From Thalassobius sp. Cn5-15 (GTDB lineage Bacteria; Pseudomonadota; Alphaproteobacteria; Rhodobacterales; Rhodobacteraceae), in assembly GCF_022347685.1 (NCBI RefSeq), contig NZ_JAKRGF010000002.1, forward strand, positions 186,001 through 250,000: DNA of 64,000 bases, written 5' to 3'. Shown here in pieces: positions 53,641-61,879 of the stretch (position 1 is the first letter of the stretch; each line of letters starts with the position of its first letter). A program made the translations under genes and the position numbers. The notes below the pieces were generated by a model that was not told the origin of the DNA, did not search any database, and was given only the letters and a program-made list of their open reading frames with translations.

Positions 53641-54915
53641 ATGTCGAAGAAGATCACCAAGCTTGAGGTAGACGCGTTCAACACGCGTGGTCGGCTGCGC
53701 GTTTCCGAAGGGTTGTACTTACAGGTATCGAAGTGGGGCACCAAATCGTTCGAATTCCGGTTCACGCTTGACGGTCGCACCCGCAGCATGGGGCTTGGTC
53801 CATACCCGAAAGTGTCGCTGGCAGATGCACGGTCCAAGGCGAAGCTTCTAGCGGCCAAAGTGGAAAAGGGCGAAGACCCGATAGAGGAACGCCAAGCCAA
53901 ACGTCGCAAGAACACCAAGGCCGAAAAGCCCATGACGTTTGCCGAAGCTGCGTCGGCATATATCGACGCGAAAGTTGACGTAGACGAAGGCGGCTTCAAG
54001 AACCCGAAGCACCGCCAACAATGGCGCAATACGCTTAAGACGTACGCCAACCCGATTATTGGCAACGTGCCCGTCGCAGACGTGAACACCGATCTAGTTT
54101 TGCGCGTACTTCAACAGGAAACGACGGCAAAGGGCAAAGCCGGGCCGCTTTGGAATATGAAGACCGAAACCGCATCGCGCCTTCGTGGGCGTATCGAAAA
54201 GGTCTTGTCGTGGGCCGCGTTTCGCGGGCTTCGCGCCAAAGGCGACAATCCGGCAAGGTGGAAAGGGCACCTTGAGACCGAACTTGTTGCCCGCAAAGAC
54301 CTGCGCAAGCCGAAGCATCATGCCGCCCTGCCATATGTGGAAGTCGGCGCATTCATGGCAAACCTTCGTGGGCGCGAAGGCGTCGCCGCAAGAGCGCTGG
54401 AATTCAGCATCTTGACCGCCGCGCGATCCGGCGAAGTGCGAGGCGCGACATGGGATGAAATCGGCCTCGACGCGAAGGTCTGGACTATCGACGGGTCACG
54501 CATGAAGGCGGGCAAGGAACACCGCGTCGCGTTGTGCGACGAAGCGATTGCTTTGCTAGAAGCCCTGCCGCGCGAAGAAGGCAACCCGCTTGTTTTCGTC
54601 GGCACCGCGAAGACGGGCGGACTTTCCGAGAACGCCATGAACAACGTTCTTAGTAGCATGGACCGCAGCGAACTTACGCAACATGGGTTCCGGTCTACGT
54701 TCCGCGATTGGGCTGGCGAAACAACCGCACACCCGCGCGAAGTGATCGAACATGCCCTTGCCCACAGCCTCAAGGACAAGGCCGAAGCTGCGTACGCACG
54801 CGGAACCCTCATGGCGAAGCGGGCGCGGCTCATGGCCGATTGGGGCAAGTATTGCGCCGTGGACCGTAGGAACGTCGAAGACGCGGGCGTTGTTCCGATC
54901 CGGGGCGCGGTCTAA
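53641..54915 (+). CDS. int: P4-type tyrosine recombinase (integrase)
   Basis: 424 residues. The N-terminal arm-binding domain starts MSKKITKLEVDAFNTRGRLRVSEGLYLQVSKWGTKSFEFRFTLDGRTRSMGLG (DUF4102 type). A core-binding SAM-like domain is at about 95-200. Catalytic residues are visible in AARSGEVRGATWDEI (Arg), HGFRSTFRDWAGE (His, Arg), ALAHSL (His) and the C-terminal AYARGTLMAKRARLMADWGKY region (Tyr). It is next to the left repeat and reads into the element, as expected. The paired GTGGGTAG repeats directly before the gene suggest autoregulation. Its stop overlaps the next start by one base. Confidence 0.95.
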   Translation: MSKKITKLEVDAFNTRGRLRVSEGLYLQVSKWGTKSFEFRFTLDGRTRSMGLGPYPKVSLADARSKAKLLAAKVEKGEDPIEERQAKRRKNTKAEKPMTFAEAASAYIDAKVDVDEGGFKNPKHRQQWRNTLKTYANPIIGNVPVADVNTDLVLRVLQQETTAKGKAGPLWNMKTETASRLRGRIEKVLSWAAFRGLRAKGDNPARWKGHLETELVARKDLRKPKHHAALPYVEVGAFMANLRGREGVAARALEFSILTAARSGEVRGATWDEIGLDAKVWTIDGSRMKAGKEHRVALCDEAIALLEALPREEGNPLVFVGTAKTGGLSENAMNNVLSSMDRSELTQHGFRSTFRDWAGETTAHPREVIEHALAHSLKDKAEAAYARGTLMAKRARLMADWGKYCAVDRRNVEDAGVVPIRGAV

Positions 54916-55358
54916 TGGCGCGCATCGGGTCAAAGGAAGGGCAGCTTGCCGTGTTGTTGCACGAAGCGCCCAATCGCCCCGACGCGGCAGCGGGACTAAT
55001 GGCCCTCGCAGCGGACTACCTGCGCGAAGGGCAAGCATTGCCCCAACCCCTTGCCGACTATCTCGCCAACGCACTTGCAAAAGCGGCCAAAGCCGAAAGC
55101 GCGGAAAGATCAAATGTGCTGGCAACCGAACTGTGGGTGAAGCAAAGCGCCAACGCACCAATCAAGGGACGCGAATTCGACGTATTCTTGTTAGTGGTCA
55201 AGCACGATGCCAAGTCGGAATGCCAACCTAAGCCGCAGGCGAAGGAACTAGTTTCAGACGTCATGCAAGCCCTAGGCGTAGGGGAACGCACGGCACGCCA
55301 GCGTATAGCCGCCGCCCGCGCCCGGCTGAAAGATGCTGCCAATCTGTCAACCCAATAG
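54915..55358 (+). CDS. Hypothetical protein downstream of the integrase
   Basis: 147 residues, starting on the last base of the integrase stop (TAATG), so it is translationally coupled. The sequence is helical and Ala-rich. The C-terminal part VSDVMQALGVGERTARQRIAAARARLKDA looks like a helix-turn-helix, which suggests a DNA-binding role such as control of excision or copy number. No family name is certain. Confidence 0.7.
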   Translation: MARIGSKEGQLAVLLHEAPNRPDAAAGLMALAADYLREGQALPQPLADYLANALAKAAKAESAERSNVLATELWVKQSANAPIKGREFDVFLLVVKHDAKSECQPKPQAKELVSDVMQALGVGERTARQRIAAARARLKDAANLSTQ

Positions 55359-55466
55359 GGCTGCAATTACTGCCCTAATAATTGCAATCGGCTTTTGATG
55401 CCGGGCCGTTCGTTTTCGGCCAAGGTCAGTCCCAATGCATCCGCATGGCTTCAAAGGAACCGACCA

Positions 55467-55742
55467 ATGCAAAGCGCAACCACAGCACCCGCCGTCCCGG
55501 CCCACCACTCATTCGCCCGCTTGCCCGCCGCGATTGACCAATCCGGCTTGAGCCGCAGCACGATCTACGACCTTGTGCAGCGCGGCCTTTTCCCGCCGCC
55601 GATCAAGGCCGGGCCGAAGCTGGCCCTGTGGGTCCGCTCCGAAATCTCCGCATGGTGCGCAGCGCAAATCGCGGGCAAGTCCGAAGACGAAATCAAAGCC
55701 TTGATCGTGTCCTTGGTCGAAGCCCGCAAGGACGCAGCCTAA
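55467..55742 (+). CDS. AlpA-like excisionase/transcriptional regulator
   Basis: 91 residues. RLPAAIDQSGLSRSTIYDLVQRGLFPPPIKAGPKLALWVRSEISAWCAAQI is the AlpA/MerR-like winged HTH seen in P4 satellites and other islands, where it activates excision or replication. Start at 55467 after AAAGGAAC; the preceding codons in the frame are leader. It is followed by the second pair of GTGGGTA repeats (on the minus strand) before the primase gene. Confidence 0.88.
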   Translation: MQSATTAPAVPAHHSFARLPAAIDQSGLSRSTIYDLVQRGLFPPPIKAGPKLALWVRSEISAWCAAQIAGKSEDEIKALIVSLVEARKDAA

Positions 55743-55829
55743 GCATTCGACGGATGCACAGTCCGTCGAATCTGCCGCAAATCCACTTAATTTCAAAGCT
55801 CTAGCTTACGGTCACGCAAAAGACTGTGG

Positions 55830-55849
55830 CTACCCACGCACCTACCCAC
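55830..55849 (-). repeat. Paired CTACCCAC repeats before the primase gene
   Basis: CTACCCAC at 55830-55837 and 55842-55849, the reverse complement of the GTGGGTAG pairs at both ends and with the same 12-base phasing. Located 15 bases before the primase ATG. It could be an operator for AlpA, an iteron-like origin element, or an extra integrase site. Confidence 0.5.
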
Positions 55850-55863
55850 AGGCCAACGACAAA

Positions 55864-57894
55864 ATGACCGTAGCCACACGCAAGAACATACCCGAAGAAC
55901 TGCGGTCGTATTCCCAATGGATATGCCACGACACAGACAAGCGCCCGATCAACCCCCACACAGGCCGATTTGCGGACGTATCAGACCCGACGACATGGGG
56001 CACCTTCGATCAAGCGTGCGCCGCGCATGATGCTGGCAGGGGTGTGGGTATTGGTTTCGTGTTCACCGAAAACGATCCGCTCACAGGGATTGACCTAGAC
56101 GTACCAGAGTGCGGCACAGCGACGCCGCTTCAAGAACAAGTCTTCGCGGCGTTTCCAAGCTATGCCGAACGGTCGCCTAGCGGTCGCGGGGTGCACATCA
56201 TCGTAAAGGGCCGTGTGCCCGCTGCGATTAAGGATAGCGCCCAAGGTATCGAAGCCTATTCGACGCGGCGATACTTCACATTCACAGGCGACGTGGTGCG
56301 GAAAGAACGCCCCTTGGAAATGCAAGAGGCACTGGACGCGCTCTATGCCCGGCTGCGCCCCCCGGACCCGGCTAGTTTTTACACGCACGAAACCCCGGAC
56401 GATGTATCGCTAGTGTGTGACGCAGAGGCCGTAGCCTTCGTTCGCAAGTCGGAAGCCAATCGCCGCAATTGGGATGGTGAAGGCGTAGCCGATCAATCCA
56501 AGGCGTTCGGGGCCGTCGTCGGCGCACTCGCCCTAGTGGGGTGCAGCCGTGAACAGGCAAAGCGCCTCGCCCTGTCCAGCCCGCTTGTTGTCAACGGCCC
56601 GCCGCATAGCAGCGGCACCCGCCCTGAGAAGTCGGCACGGGACTTCGATAGGATATGGCCCGCCTTGGCTCGGAGAGGGGCCGTAGAACGGCAGGAACGG
56701 GCGCTGGGGGTCGATCATGGCCGACAGGTCGCCCAAACCCTCTTGACCGGCTGGAACGAACGGGGCGGAGCGGCACAGCGCCCCCGTTTCCGCGTGCAGC
56801 ATGTGTCGGATATCGAAGCCCGCGAACCCGACTTCATAGTTGGCGATTTAATTGAAGCCCGAAGCTGCGTCGTCGTGTTTGGCGCACCGGGTTCTGGAAA
56901 ATCCTTTGTCACACTGGACGTCGCCGCCTGCGTAGCTTCGGGTCGAGAATTCCACGGCAAGGAAGTGCAGCAAGGGTGCGCTGTTTACGTCGCAGGCGAA
57001 GGCGGGGCTGGTATCAAGCGGCGGCTACAGGCTTGGAGCAAGCACACGGGCGAAGAACTGGATAAGAGCAAGCCATTGTTCGTCATTCAATCGCCAATCG
57101 AAATGCTCAACGCGTCGGACGTCAAAGCGGCTTGCGACGCCATTGCCGAAGCGACAGGCGAATTCACCATCAAGATCATCGTGCTGGACACCCTTGCCCG
57201 GAACTTCGGAGACGGCGACGAAAACAGCACAGGCGACATGAACCGTTTTGTTATGGCGGTAGGTCGGATGATTGAGCGCTTCGGCTGCACCGTTGTCGTG
57301 GTTCACCATAGCGGGCATGGCGACAATTCACGCGGTCGCGGTTCAAGCGCATTGCGGGCAGCAGCCGACGCCGAATTCCGTGTGGAGAAAGACAACAGCA
57401 CTGTGACGCTTGTCCACACGAAAGCAAAGGACGCACCAGAAAGCGAACCTATACGTTTCAGCCTAGAAAGCATCGAATTAGGAACCCGAAAAAACGGCGC
57501 ACCGTTTACGTCTGCGGTGCTGATTGAGCGCGAAGAACAAGTGACACGCGCCATTAAGCTAACCCGGTCGCAGCAACGCGCCATGAAGGCATTCGAAGAC
57601 GCTGCCAAAGAGCATGGGCAGTTTGCTGACGACGGCTCGTTTGTCGGCGTGCACCGCGACGATTGGCGTACGGCGTTCTATCGCATCGCAACGCAGGACA
57701 ACGACGACAGCAAAAGCAAGGCTTTCCGCCGTGCCTGTACCGATCTTGTCGAGAAAGGCGAACTGGACGTGGCCGACGACGTATTCCGCTACGTAGGCTC
57801 GTTCGCTTGGGTGAAAAATCAAGCGGTTACGGCCACCCGGACCGCCGGACAGGACACGGACATTACCGGACATGTCCAAATGGCGAGACCGTGA
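55864..57894 (+). CDS. Primase-helicase of satellite/plasmid type (AEP primase plus RepA-like ATPase)
   Basis: 676 residues in two parts. Residues 1-170 resemble an archaeo-eukaryotic-type primase domain: YSQWICHDTDKRPINPHTGRFADVSDPTTWGTFDQA, then GIGFVFTENDPLTGIDLDV with the D77-x-D79 pair, and SGRGVHIIVKG. Residues 320-540 are a RepA/DnaB-like ATPase with Walker A GAPGSGKSF at 340, Walker B IIVLDTLARNFGDGDENS and VVVVHHSGHGDNSRGRGSSALRAAAD. The C-terminus may be a winged helix (SKAFRRACTDLVEKGELDV). It presumably primes and unwinds DNA for autonomous replication of the excised element. Confidence 0.88.
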   Translation: MTVATRKNIPEELRSYSQWICHDTDKRPINPHTGRFADVSDPTTWGTFDQACAAHDAGRGVGIGFVFTENDPLTGIDLDVPECGTATPLQEQVFAAFPSYAERSPSGRGVHIIVKGRVPAAIKDSAQGIEAYSTRRYFTFTGDVVRKERPLEMQEALDALYARLRPPDPASFYTHETPDDVSLVCDAEAVAFVRKSEANRRNWDGEGVADQSKAFGAVVGALALVGCSREQAKRLALSSPLVVNGPPHSSGTRPEKSARDFDRIWPALARRGAVERQERALGVDHGRQVAQTLLTGWNERGGAAQRPRFRVQHVSDIEAREPDFIVGDLIEARSCVVVFGAPGSGKSFVTLDVAACVASGREFHGKEVQQGCAVYVAGEGGAGIKRRLQAWSKHTGEELDKSKPLFVIQSPIEMLNASDVKAACDAIAEATGEFTIKIIVLDTLARNFGDGDENSTGDMNRFVMAVGRMIERFGCTVVVVHHSGHGDNSRGRGSSALRAAADAEFRVEKDNSTVTLVHTKAKDAPESEPIRFSLESIELGTRKNGAPFTSAVLIEREEQVTRAIKLTRSQQRAMKAFEDAAKEHGQFADDGSFVGVHRDDWRTAFYRIATQDNDDSKSKAFRRACTDLVEKGELDVADDVFRYVGSFAWVKNQAVTATRTAGQDTDITGHVQMARP

Positions 57895-57910
57895 GTTACC
57901 CGGACGGACA

Positions 57911-57935
57911 GGACACACCCCTTTAGGGGGTGTCC
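57911..57935. repeat. Imperfect hairpin after the primase gene
   Basis: GGACACACCCC pairs with GGGGGTGTCC, with one mismatch, around TTTA. It may terminate or stabilise the primase transcript, although no T-run follows. Confidence 0.4.
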
Positions 57936-58000
57936 ACTTGTCCGGCACGGTCGGGAGTTTATCCGACCAAGAGAATGCCGCAATAACAAAGGGGAAGACG

Positions 58001-58276
58001 ATGCACGTAATCATAGAATGTTTGGAAATCACACGACACGGCCAACCCAAAGGACGTATCGTTATCAACCTCGAAGCCATCATCAATATCCGCGAAGAAA
58101 CGATAATTGGCGAACTCAAAGGATGCAGGATTACGACCAAGGAACTCTCAATAGACCTGATAGCGGCTGAAACCTATGGCGCTTCAGCTTCGTATTCAGA
58201 TAGCGTCTTGGTTGCAGGCAGCATCAAGGAATTCTTCGAGCGCATTGAAGCAGCGCAAGCCCAATGTGGGAACTGA
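58001..58276 (+). CDS. Small hypothetical protein
   Basis: 91 residues starting MHVIIECLEITRHGQPKGRI, with a clear Shine-Dalgarno (GGGGAAG). It looks like a mixed alpha/beta fold (INLEAIINIREETIIGELKGCRITTKE) without a known motif. It sits between the primase and two phage-type small genes. I do not recognise it. Confidence 0.6.
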   Translation: MHVIIECLEITRHGQPKGRIVINLEAIINIREETIIGELKGCRITTKELSIDLIAAETYGASASYSDSVLVAGSIKEFFERIEAAQAQCGN

Positions 58277-58450
58277 GCAAGACTGTCCCGGCCAATAGCC
58301 TCCGGGGCACCCAAGAGTCATCAACCCAGAATTTCCGTCCGTATAAGTCTAATTTCAGGCTGCGGCACAATTTGGTTTGACGTCCCGCAAAACTCCGCCC
58401 TAACTGGCGAAAAGACACCGATAAAGGGCTGAAATTGGCAGGTTAAGACG

Positions 58451-58714
58451 ATGGCAAACGCACCTACACAAAGCGGGGTAGACAAAGCCCCCCACCCCCA
58501 AGGGCAGACAACCCGCCGTGTTCGGGTCAAACTCGATACCGTGACTGACGCCCGAAAAGAAATGTCGAAGCTGTACCGCGAAGCACGCGCGGGCAAGATC
58601 GACATTGCAGATGCCTCCAAGTTGGCAAACATTCTCATGCTGATAGGGCGAATGATCGAAGGCAGCGACTTCGAACGGCGTTTAGAGGCCCTAGAAGCCG
58701 CAGAACACATATGA
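58451..58714 (+). CDS. Small phage-type helical protein
   Basis: 87 residues. RRVRVKLDTVTDARKEMSKLYREARAGKIDIADASKLANILMLIGRMIEGSDFERRLEALEAAEH forms two helices of a kind common in phage and satellite genes that sit next to small terminase-like genes. The sequence is not enough to name it. It overlaps the next gene by 4 bases (ATGA) and so forms a coupled pair with it. The 174 bases before it contain no other gene. Confidence 0.55.
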   Translation: MANAPTQSGVDKAPHPQGQTTRRVRVKLDTVTDARKEMSKLYREARAGKIDIADASKLANILMLIGRMIEGSDFERRLEALEAAEHI

Positions 58715-58935
58715 CCCGTACCGCCCTATCCCGGCTAAAGCGCCTTGAAGCCCAGCGCCACGCACCCCCTACAACGCGTCACCATGTGGTTCGCTTCTCG
58801 CCTGCCGGTGTTTTGCTGGATGACCTGCCCAAGGGCACTTTCATGGCCGTCACAGACCACGGGACAGACACGGAATGGGAAGACTGCCTTGCCGAACAGC
58901 AACGAAGTCTTACTACGCCCAACGCGGGCAAGTGA
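58711..58935 (+). CDS. Small hypothetical phage-type protein
   Basis: 74 residues beginning MTRTALSRLKRLEAQRH, a basic helix, then HHVVRFSPAGVLLDDLPKG. It starts inside the previous gene (ATGA overlap). Short proteins with an N-terminal RLxRLE helix and a beta segment are common next to the 87-residue type in prophages. No function can be given. Confidence 0.55.
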   Translation: MTRTALSRLKRLEAQRHAPPTTRHHVVRFSPAGVLLDDLPKGTFMAVTDHGTDTEWEDCLAEQQRSLTTPNAGK

Positions 58936-58945
58936 CCGAAGACGT

Positions 58946-59323
58946 TTAGCGCGGGCAGATGCTACCCGCAGACGGGGAAATATCAGTCACCGGACTTGTG
59001 CCGCCCCAGCGACGCAGATTGCCGCCCAAGAAAGACACAAGGAACGTTCGCACGCCCGCATACCCGCCGTAGCTGTTGGTCGCGTTGATAGTCACGCAAA
59101 CGCCTGTTTGACCTTGAAGTGCGGCTTCAATCGCAAAAGGTTCCGACACGTTGTGTAGTCGCATTGACTGCGGGTCCAACAAACTTTGTTGCACCGTAGA
59201 AACGGCGGTTTCTTTGTACCAGTTTGGCGTGCGGTCAACCGGGTTGGATACCGTAGGAGTGACGTTGCACGCGGCAACGCCCAGTGCCGTGAATGCGACA
59301 AGTATAGGGGAAGTACGTCTCAT
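58946..59323 (-). CDS. Small lipoprotein, opposite strand
   Basis: 125 residues. MRRTSPILVAFTALGVAAC is a lipoprotein signal with the lipobox GVAAC. The mature part VQQSLLDPQSMRLHNVSEPFAIEAALQGQTGVCVTINATNSYGGYAGVRTFLVSF fits a family of small periplasmic proteins found widely in proteobacteria and phage-related regions; its function is unknown to me. It is divergent from the XRE regulator with only 85 bases between, so the two share a regulatory region. Start at 59323; the upstream extension in the frame would run through the operator dyad. Confidence 0.7.
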   Translation of the reverse strand: MRRTSPILVAFTALGVAACNVTPTVSNPVDRTPNWYKETAVSTVQQSLLDPQSMRLHNVSEPFAIEAALQGQTGVCVTINATNSYGGYAGVRTFLVSFLGGNLRRWGGTSPVTDISPSAGSICPR

Positions 59324-59338
59324 GGAAGCCTCACAAAA

Positions 59339-59372
59339 ATATCTGAATTTTAGATAACTGGTTTTCAGATAT
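59339..59372. promoter_or_regulatory. Candidate operator between the lipoprotein and PARIS-like genes
   Basis: ATATCTGAA and TTCAGATAT are perfect inverted arms around a 16-base spacer, with an additional AGATA inside. It sits between two divergent genes, one encoding an XRE regulator that would be expected to bind such a dyad. A further GCCCAT/ATGGGC stem at 59382-59404 covers the ribosome binding site of that gene. Confidence 0.55.
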
Positions 59373-59408
59373 AGGTGAAGTGCCCATTCGAAGCAAGGAT
59401 GGGCGTAC

Positions 59409-59651
59409 GTGGAGAAAACACTTACTTCAAAAGCACATGCCAAGTTGGTTCGCATGTTGATCGACAAGCGGGAGGCCGCAGGGATGACACAAACGGAGTT
59501 GGCGAACCGGCTGGGGGAGTATCAGTCATTTGTCGCACGTTTGGAGAGTGGTCAAAGGCGTATTGACGTCGTAGAGTTGATCGAAATCGGAAAGGCACTT
59601 GGCTTTGAAGCCTCCGAATTTGTCAAGACAGTAGCGGAACCAGATAGTTGA
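59409..59651 (+). CDS. XRE-family HTH regulator of the defence operon
   Basis: 80 residues, starting at GTG (MEKTLTSKAHAKLVRMLIDK). The XRE helix-turn-helix is GMTQTELANRLGEYQSFVARLESGQRRIDVVELIEIGKALG, similar to small stand-alone regulators. Its TGA overlaps the TTG start of the ATPase gene (TTGA), so it is co-translated with the defence genes. It probably represses the operon through the dyad just upstream, keeping a toxic system silent. Confidence 0.9.
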   Translation: MEKTLTSKAHAKLVRMLIDKREAAGMTQTELANRLGEYQSFVARLESGQRRIDVVELIEIGKALGFEASEFVKTVAEPDS

Positions 59652-60940
59652 ATTACATTGAAAGCGTGGAAATAGAGGGCTTTTGGGGGCGGAAGAACGT
59701 CTCGCTAAAGCTTCAAGAGGATTTGAACTTTCTCATTGGCCCAAACGGAAGTGGCAAAACAACAATCATCAACCTGATTTCAGCAGTCTTGCGAGCGGAT
59801 ATTCCCGCCCTGTATTCTGTTCAATTTGAGAAAGTGACGGTTCGGCTTAAAGCAATTGGAGCAAATCGAAAGCCTGTCATTGAGGTGGCAAAGGTTGTTG
59901 ATAAAAAAATGGGCAGCTTTGAACTGCGATACACAGTCAAGGAGAAGTCCAGTGACAAAGGGCGAACGTACGGTGTCGAAGGCCCATACGACGAAAGGAT
60001 ATACAGAGACTACCGCTACAATCGCCCACGTAGGTACATGGAAGAAGGCGCTAGGCTAAGTAGCATTCTGTCCAATTTGGTAGAAGTAAACTGGTTGTCG
60101 ATCCATCGCTCAAACTCAGAAATGGAGCGAAGGAACCGTCGTGAAGAAGGCTATGAATCCTCCATAGACCAGAAACTGCATGATATTTCACAAGCGTTCT
60201 CGCAATACTTTTCTCTACTCAGTTCGAAGGCCGAATCTGAAAGTAAGAATTTTCAAGAACATGTCTTCTTGTCGCTCTTGGAACAAAACCACTCAGGTGG
60301 TGAAGTGCTAAAGCAGGTTATAGCAGAACCCGAAGACAAGAGCACAGTCGTAGGGGTTCTACGTGACTTGGGCGTTAGCAACACCAAGGCGACAAAGAGT
60401 GTGAACACACACTATTCTAGGCTGGACGATGCCAAAAAGCGATGGGCGGACGAAGACGCGTTCAAACTTGAAGATGCAATTACATTGTCGGACGCCCGTC
60501 GCGTAAGTGAGATGATCAATGAGTGGCGAGACCTTCAATCGAAGCGGCTTGCCATCTTCGAGCCGCGCATAAAATTCGAAAAAATCATAAATAGCCTACT
60601 ATCGGGAAAAGAGCTTCACTTTGATGCCCGCAACAATCCCAAGGTACATCTTGCCTCAGGGGATACAGTTGACATTGATGTGTTTTCGTCCGGTGAGAAG
60701 CAACTGTTCATCCTGTTGGGTGAAGCCCTTCTTCAAGAAGAAAAGCCTGTGATTTTTATCTCTGATGAACCAGAGCTTTCACTACATGTAAGCTGGCAAA
60801 GCTCGTTGTTTGAAAACATCCGAAGTCTAAATGGCTCTTGCCAGATAATTTCCGCTACGCATTCGCCCGATATTGTAGGGGCATTTCAAGATCGAGTAAT
60901 TCAAATTGAGCAGTGCATTTCGGATGTTCACCAGAACTAA
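59648..60940 (+). CDS. ariA: AriA-like AAA/ABC-type ATPase of a PARIS-like defence system
   Basis: 430 residues. It begins IESVEIEGFWGRKNVSLKL with Walker A GPNGSGKT at residues 31-38. The C-terminal lobe has the signature VFSSGEKQLFILLGEALL, Walker B PVIFISDEPELSLH and the H-loop SATHSPDIV. A long helical insert lies between. This SMC/ABC-like architecture followed directly by a DUF4435 gene is the PARIS layout: AriA holds AriB inactive until a phage anti-restriction protein is sensed. TTG start at 59648 overlaps the regulator stop. No start with a better signal is visible. Confidence 0.78.
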   Translation: MNYIESVEIEGFWGRKNVSLKLQEDLNFLIGPNGSGKTTIINLISAVLRADIPALYSVQFEKVTVRLKAIGANRKPVIEVAKVVDKKMGSFELRYTVKEKSSDKGRTYGVEGPYDERIYRDYRYNRPRRYMEEGARLSSILSNLVEVNWLSIHRSNSEMERRNRREEGYESSIDQKLHDISQAFSQYFSLLSSKAESESKNFQEHVFLSLLEQNHSGGEVLKQVIAEPEDKSTVVGVLRDLGVSNTKATKSVNTHYSRLDDAKKRWADEDAFKLEDAITLSDARRVSEMINEWRDLQSKRLAIFEPRIKFEKIINSLLSGKELHFDARNNPKVHLASGDTVDIDVFSSGEKQLFILLGEALLQEEKPVIFISDEPELSLHVSWQSSLFENIRSLNGSCQIISATHSPDIVGAFQDRVIQIEQCISDVHQN

Positions 60941-61760
60941 TTTAGGAATTGAGAACGAGCATCTTTTTCATGGCGTGGATTTTGTTGTCTATTGCGAAGG
61001 CAAAGAGATTGAAGGAGAAGGCTCGTCGTTGGACGAAGTGTTTTGGGAGCGTGTTTTTCGGGAAAACGGCAAATCGGTCCACTGCAAAAGTATGGGCGGG
61101 AAATCTGTGGTGCGGCCCCTAGCTGAAAGAGTTGTAGCGGAAGGCATACGCAATGTCATTGTGGCTATGGACCGTGACTACGACGATTTACGTGGCCTAG
61201 CCATAGACCATCCACAGGTGTTCTACACCTTTGGATACAGTTGGGAATCGGACGTGGTGTTAGATTTCCAGTTCTCACCAGCGCTGTCACTTTTTGCAAC
61301 AACCACTCGAAGGCAAACAATACGAGCGGAGTTCGTAACCTTCCGAGACGGCTTGTCGCAAGGGCTAAGGCGAATTTGCGCACTGGACTATAAGTACATC
61401 GGCCATCATGAGAAACTGTTTGATCGTCAAAAACCTATGTCGATAATAGCAACGCCCGGTAGCAGCGAACCCTTCGTTAGGGCTTCATCCATGCTGAAAA
61501 AAGCCAAGACTCTAGGGCACTTTCAGACCGCGCCGCTTCCGACTGAGCAATACAATACGCTTTGTGGCGTTAAGTCGTTCTTTGGCAAGGTGGTTGCCCG
61601 TCTGGTATTTCATTGGTTTGCTTACCGAACGAAGCGCATCACCGGGTCACGAAAGGTAGTCTATGAGGCATTCATGGACGTTCTAACCAACACGCTTGAT
61701 GTCACCAGTGGAGGTCGCCCAAGAAACGACTACTATGCTAACGCGATTGCAAGGCTCTGA
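60924..61760 (+). CDS. ariB: AriB-like DUF4435/TOPRIM effector of a PARIS-like defence system
   Basis: 278 residues from the ATG at 60924, overlapping the ATPase gene by 17 bases (a TTG at 60906 is also possible). FHGVDFVVYCEGKEIEGEGSSLDEVFW carries the TOPRIM-type Glu25 and VIVAMDRDYDD the D83-x-D85 pair, consistent with DUF4435; the known AriB catalytic Glu is at residue 26. AriB is a toxic nuclease, reported to cut tRNA-Lys when released from AriA, giving abortive infection. Pairing with the ATPase, the overlap and the satellite setting support the assignment, but subfamily identity needs a search. Confidence 0.76.
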   Translation: MFTRTNLGIENEHLFHGVDFVVYCEGKEIEGEGSSLDEVFWERVFRENGKSVHCKSMGGKSVVRPLAERVVAEGIRNVIVAMDRDYDDLRGLAIDHPQVFYTFGYSWESDVVLDFQFSPALSLFATTTRRQTIRAEFVTFRDGLSQGLRRICALDYKYIGHHEKLFDRQKPMSIIATPGSSEPFVRASSMLKKAKTLGHFQTAPLPTEQYNTLCGVKSFFGKVVARLVFHWFAYRTKRITGSRKVVYEAFMDVLTNTLDVTSGGRPRNDYYANAIARL

Positions 61761-61879
61761 GCTATCGGCTTTGGCTTCTTTTGTCACTCCGACGGTGAGT
61801 TTCACCATCAAACGCAAACCTTCTGGCAGGACGCAGCTTCTGCCATACAAAACAGTGGCAAACGGGGCCAGAAAAACGA

